This document shows, one piece after another, positions 63,147 through 64,000 of a stretch of DNA of 64,000 bases. Both the position numbers and the translations under genes were made by a program. The stretch spans positions 2,985,001-3,049,000 of the forward strand of contig NC_009675.1 in assembly GCF_000017505.1 (NCBI RefSeq). Direction: 5' to 3'. The notes under the pieces are model-generated. The model ran no database searches and was not told the DNA's origin. It saw only the letters and a list, made by a program, of their open reading frames with translations. The stretch is from Anaeromyxobacter sp. Fw109-5 (GTDB lineage Bacteria; Myxococcota; Myxococcia; Myxococcales; Anaeromyxobacteraceae). Each line of letters starts with the position of its first letter. Within the stretch, counting starts at the first letter, position 1.

Positions 63147-64000
63147 TTAGGTCACCCGTGTTGCCTCGCCGCGGGCCTCGACGGGTTCACCTCGGCGCGC
63201 GCCGTGCAGGATCATCGAGCCCGGACCGCTCGCCGTGGCGCGCCCGATCGAGCTCGGGTCGTTCGTCGCACCGCCTCGCGGGAGGGAGCGTGAGCGCCCC
63301 GCCGCGGCCTTCTCCTGCCAGACGTGCTCGATCCGCTGCAGGAGGGGCTTCGTCTGGCGCTCCCAGGTGTTCCTCCGCGCCACCTCGAGCGCCGCCGCCG
63401 CCATGCGCCGCCGGAGCGCGGGCCGCTCCCTCAGCGTCCGGAAGGCCTCCGCGAGCTGATCCGGTCGATGGACGTCGACGAGCACCCCGGAAATGCCGTC
63501 CTGGACCAGCTCGGGGATCCCGCCGACGCGGGTTCCGACCACCGGGAGCCCCTGGGACATCGCCTCGACGATGACCAGCCCGAGCCCCTCCGTGGCGCTC
63601 GGCAGCGTCAGGACCGACGACTTCCGCAGGATCGCGAACAGGCTCGGCCCCCAGGGGACGTAGCCGCACCACGTCACGCGGCGCTCCAGCCCGAGCTTGC
63701 GGCTCATCGCCTCGAGCTCGGCTCGTCTCGCGCCGTCGCCGACGATGGTGAGCGAGGTCTCCGGGACGAGGGCCACCGCGCGGAGCACATCGTCCACGCA
63801 CTTCTCGGGTGCGAGCCGCCCGACGAAGACGATCTTCAGCGGGCCCTCCGGCTCCTCGGGAAGGGAGGGCAGAATCATGTCTTCGCCGACCTGGCTCTCG
63901 TTGGCAACGAGGAGGTCCATGCGGCCGGCGCCGTACCGTACCGCGAGGTCCCGGCTGACGAACGCGGCCACGTCCGCCCGCGCGTTGATCCTCCTGCAGC
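63147..64000 (-). CDS. GT4-family glycosyltransferase (5' end outside window)
   Basis: About 284 C-terminal codons are in the window; the frame stays open to base 64000, so the N-terminal acceptor domain is missing. The visible donor domain is standard: GPLKIVFVGRLAPEKCVDDVLRAVALV, LTIVGDGARRAELEAMSRKLGL, VTWCGYVPWG, LTLPSATEGLGLVIVEAMSQGLPVVGTRVGGIPELVQDGISGVLVD and PDQLAEAFRTL. The C-terminal 35 residues are a low-complexity tail (RSRSLPRGGATN onwards). It belongs to the second polysaccharide group, next to the flippase. Confidence 0.85.
   Translation of the reverse strand, partial: CRRINARADVAAFVSRDLAVRYGAGRMDLLVANESQVGEDMILPSLPEEPEGPLKIVFVGRLAPEKCVDDVLRAVALVPETSLTIVGDGARRAELEAMSRKLGLERRVTWCGYVPWGPSLFAILRKSSVLTLPSATEGLGLVIVEAMSQGLPVVGTRVGGIPELVQDGISGVLVDVHRPDQLAEAFRTLRERPALRRRMAAAALEVARRNTWERQTKPLLQRIEHVWQEKAAAGRSRSLPRGGATNDPSSIGRATASGPGSMILHGARRGEPVEARGEATRVT

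Overview
The window is very GC-rich (around 70% or more by eye), with dense genes, many GTG/TTG starts and many 4-nt ATGA/GTGA stop-start overlaps. It encodes a Gram-negative envelope (lipid A, Kdo and heptose genes), a B-type succinate dehydrogenase/fumarate reductase (single diheme cytochrome b subunit), an octaheme cytochrome c and a large exopolysaccharide locus. This combination suggests a Myxococcota/delta-type bacterium, most likely Anaeromyxobacter-like. That assignment is inferred from gene content and was not tested by a search. No rRNA, tRNA, CRISPR array, insertion sequence or phage gene was seen.

Region 1 (1-10.8 kb, all minus strand) is a lipopolysaccharide core/lipid A operon. 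In transcription order it holds msbA, a membrane-anchored PHP-domain protein, waaA (Kdo transferase), a GT9 heptosyltransferase, lpxK, an LpxL-family acyltransferase, split heptose kinase and adenylyltransferase genes (rfaE1, rfaE2), a GT4 glycosyltransferase, a Trm112/YcaR-like zinc protein and the 5' part of yicC. Region 2 (10.9-17.6 kb, minus) holds a divergent EF-G paralogue, an acyl-CoA synthetase, a MarC-family membrane protein, a polyprenyl-phosphate mannosyltransferase-like GT2 and lpxB.

Region 3 (17.7-29.1 kb) is mixed. It has a TPR-like protein, a small membrane protein, a cysteine-rich ArsR-family regulator, an OTR-like octaheme cytochrome c, a small periplasmic protein, and a two-gene YeeE/YedE (PmpA/PmpB-like) sulfur transporter with a 16-bp palindrome in its upstream region. 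Together these look like a sulfur-compound module. A histidine kinase/receiver pair and a YHS-domain copper P-type ATPase follow, then a proline-rich outer-membrane-like protein and a LOG-family protein. Region 4 (29.2-33.5 kb) is sdhCAB followed by a DUF4262 protein.

Region 5 (33.7-64 kb) is a large surface-polysaccharide locus with two sets of assembly genes. The first set runs on the minus strand from 49.2 kb down to 35.3 kb: short OPX lipoprotein, outer-membrane beta-barrel, Wzz/GumC-like co-polymerase, CpsD-like P-loop ATPase, WbaP-type initiating transferase, YvcK-like protein, FemAB/CelD - DegT - FemAB/CelD, polysaccharide deacetylase, Wzy-like polymerase and a GT4. A flippase (Wzx) converges on it from the plus strand. 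An NtrC-type sigma-54 activator sits beside the operon head. The second set (51.4-64 kb) has a PHP phosphoesterase, a short initiating transferase, an ATP-grasp enzyme, a propeller-type lipoprotein, two tandem parallel beta-helix proteins, a second Wzy-like polymerase, a second flippase and two GT4s, the last running off the window. The most distinctive features are the short OPX plus separate barrel, the CpsD-like protein with Arg in place of the Walker A Lys, YvcK inside a polysaccharide operon, the FemAB-DegT-FemAB unit, and the beta-helix/propeller trio.
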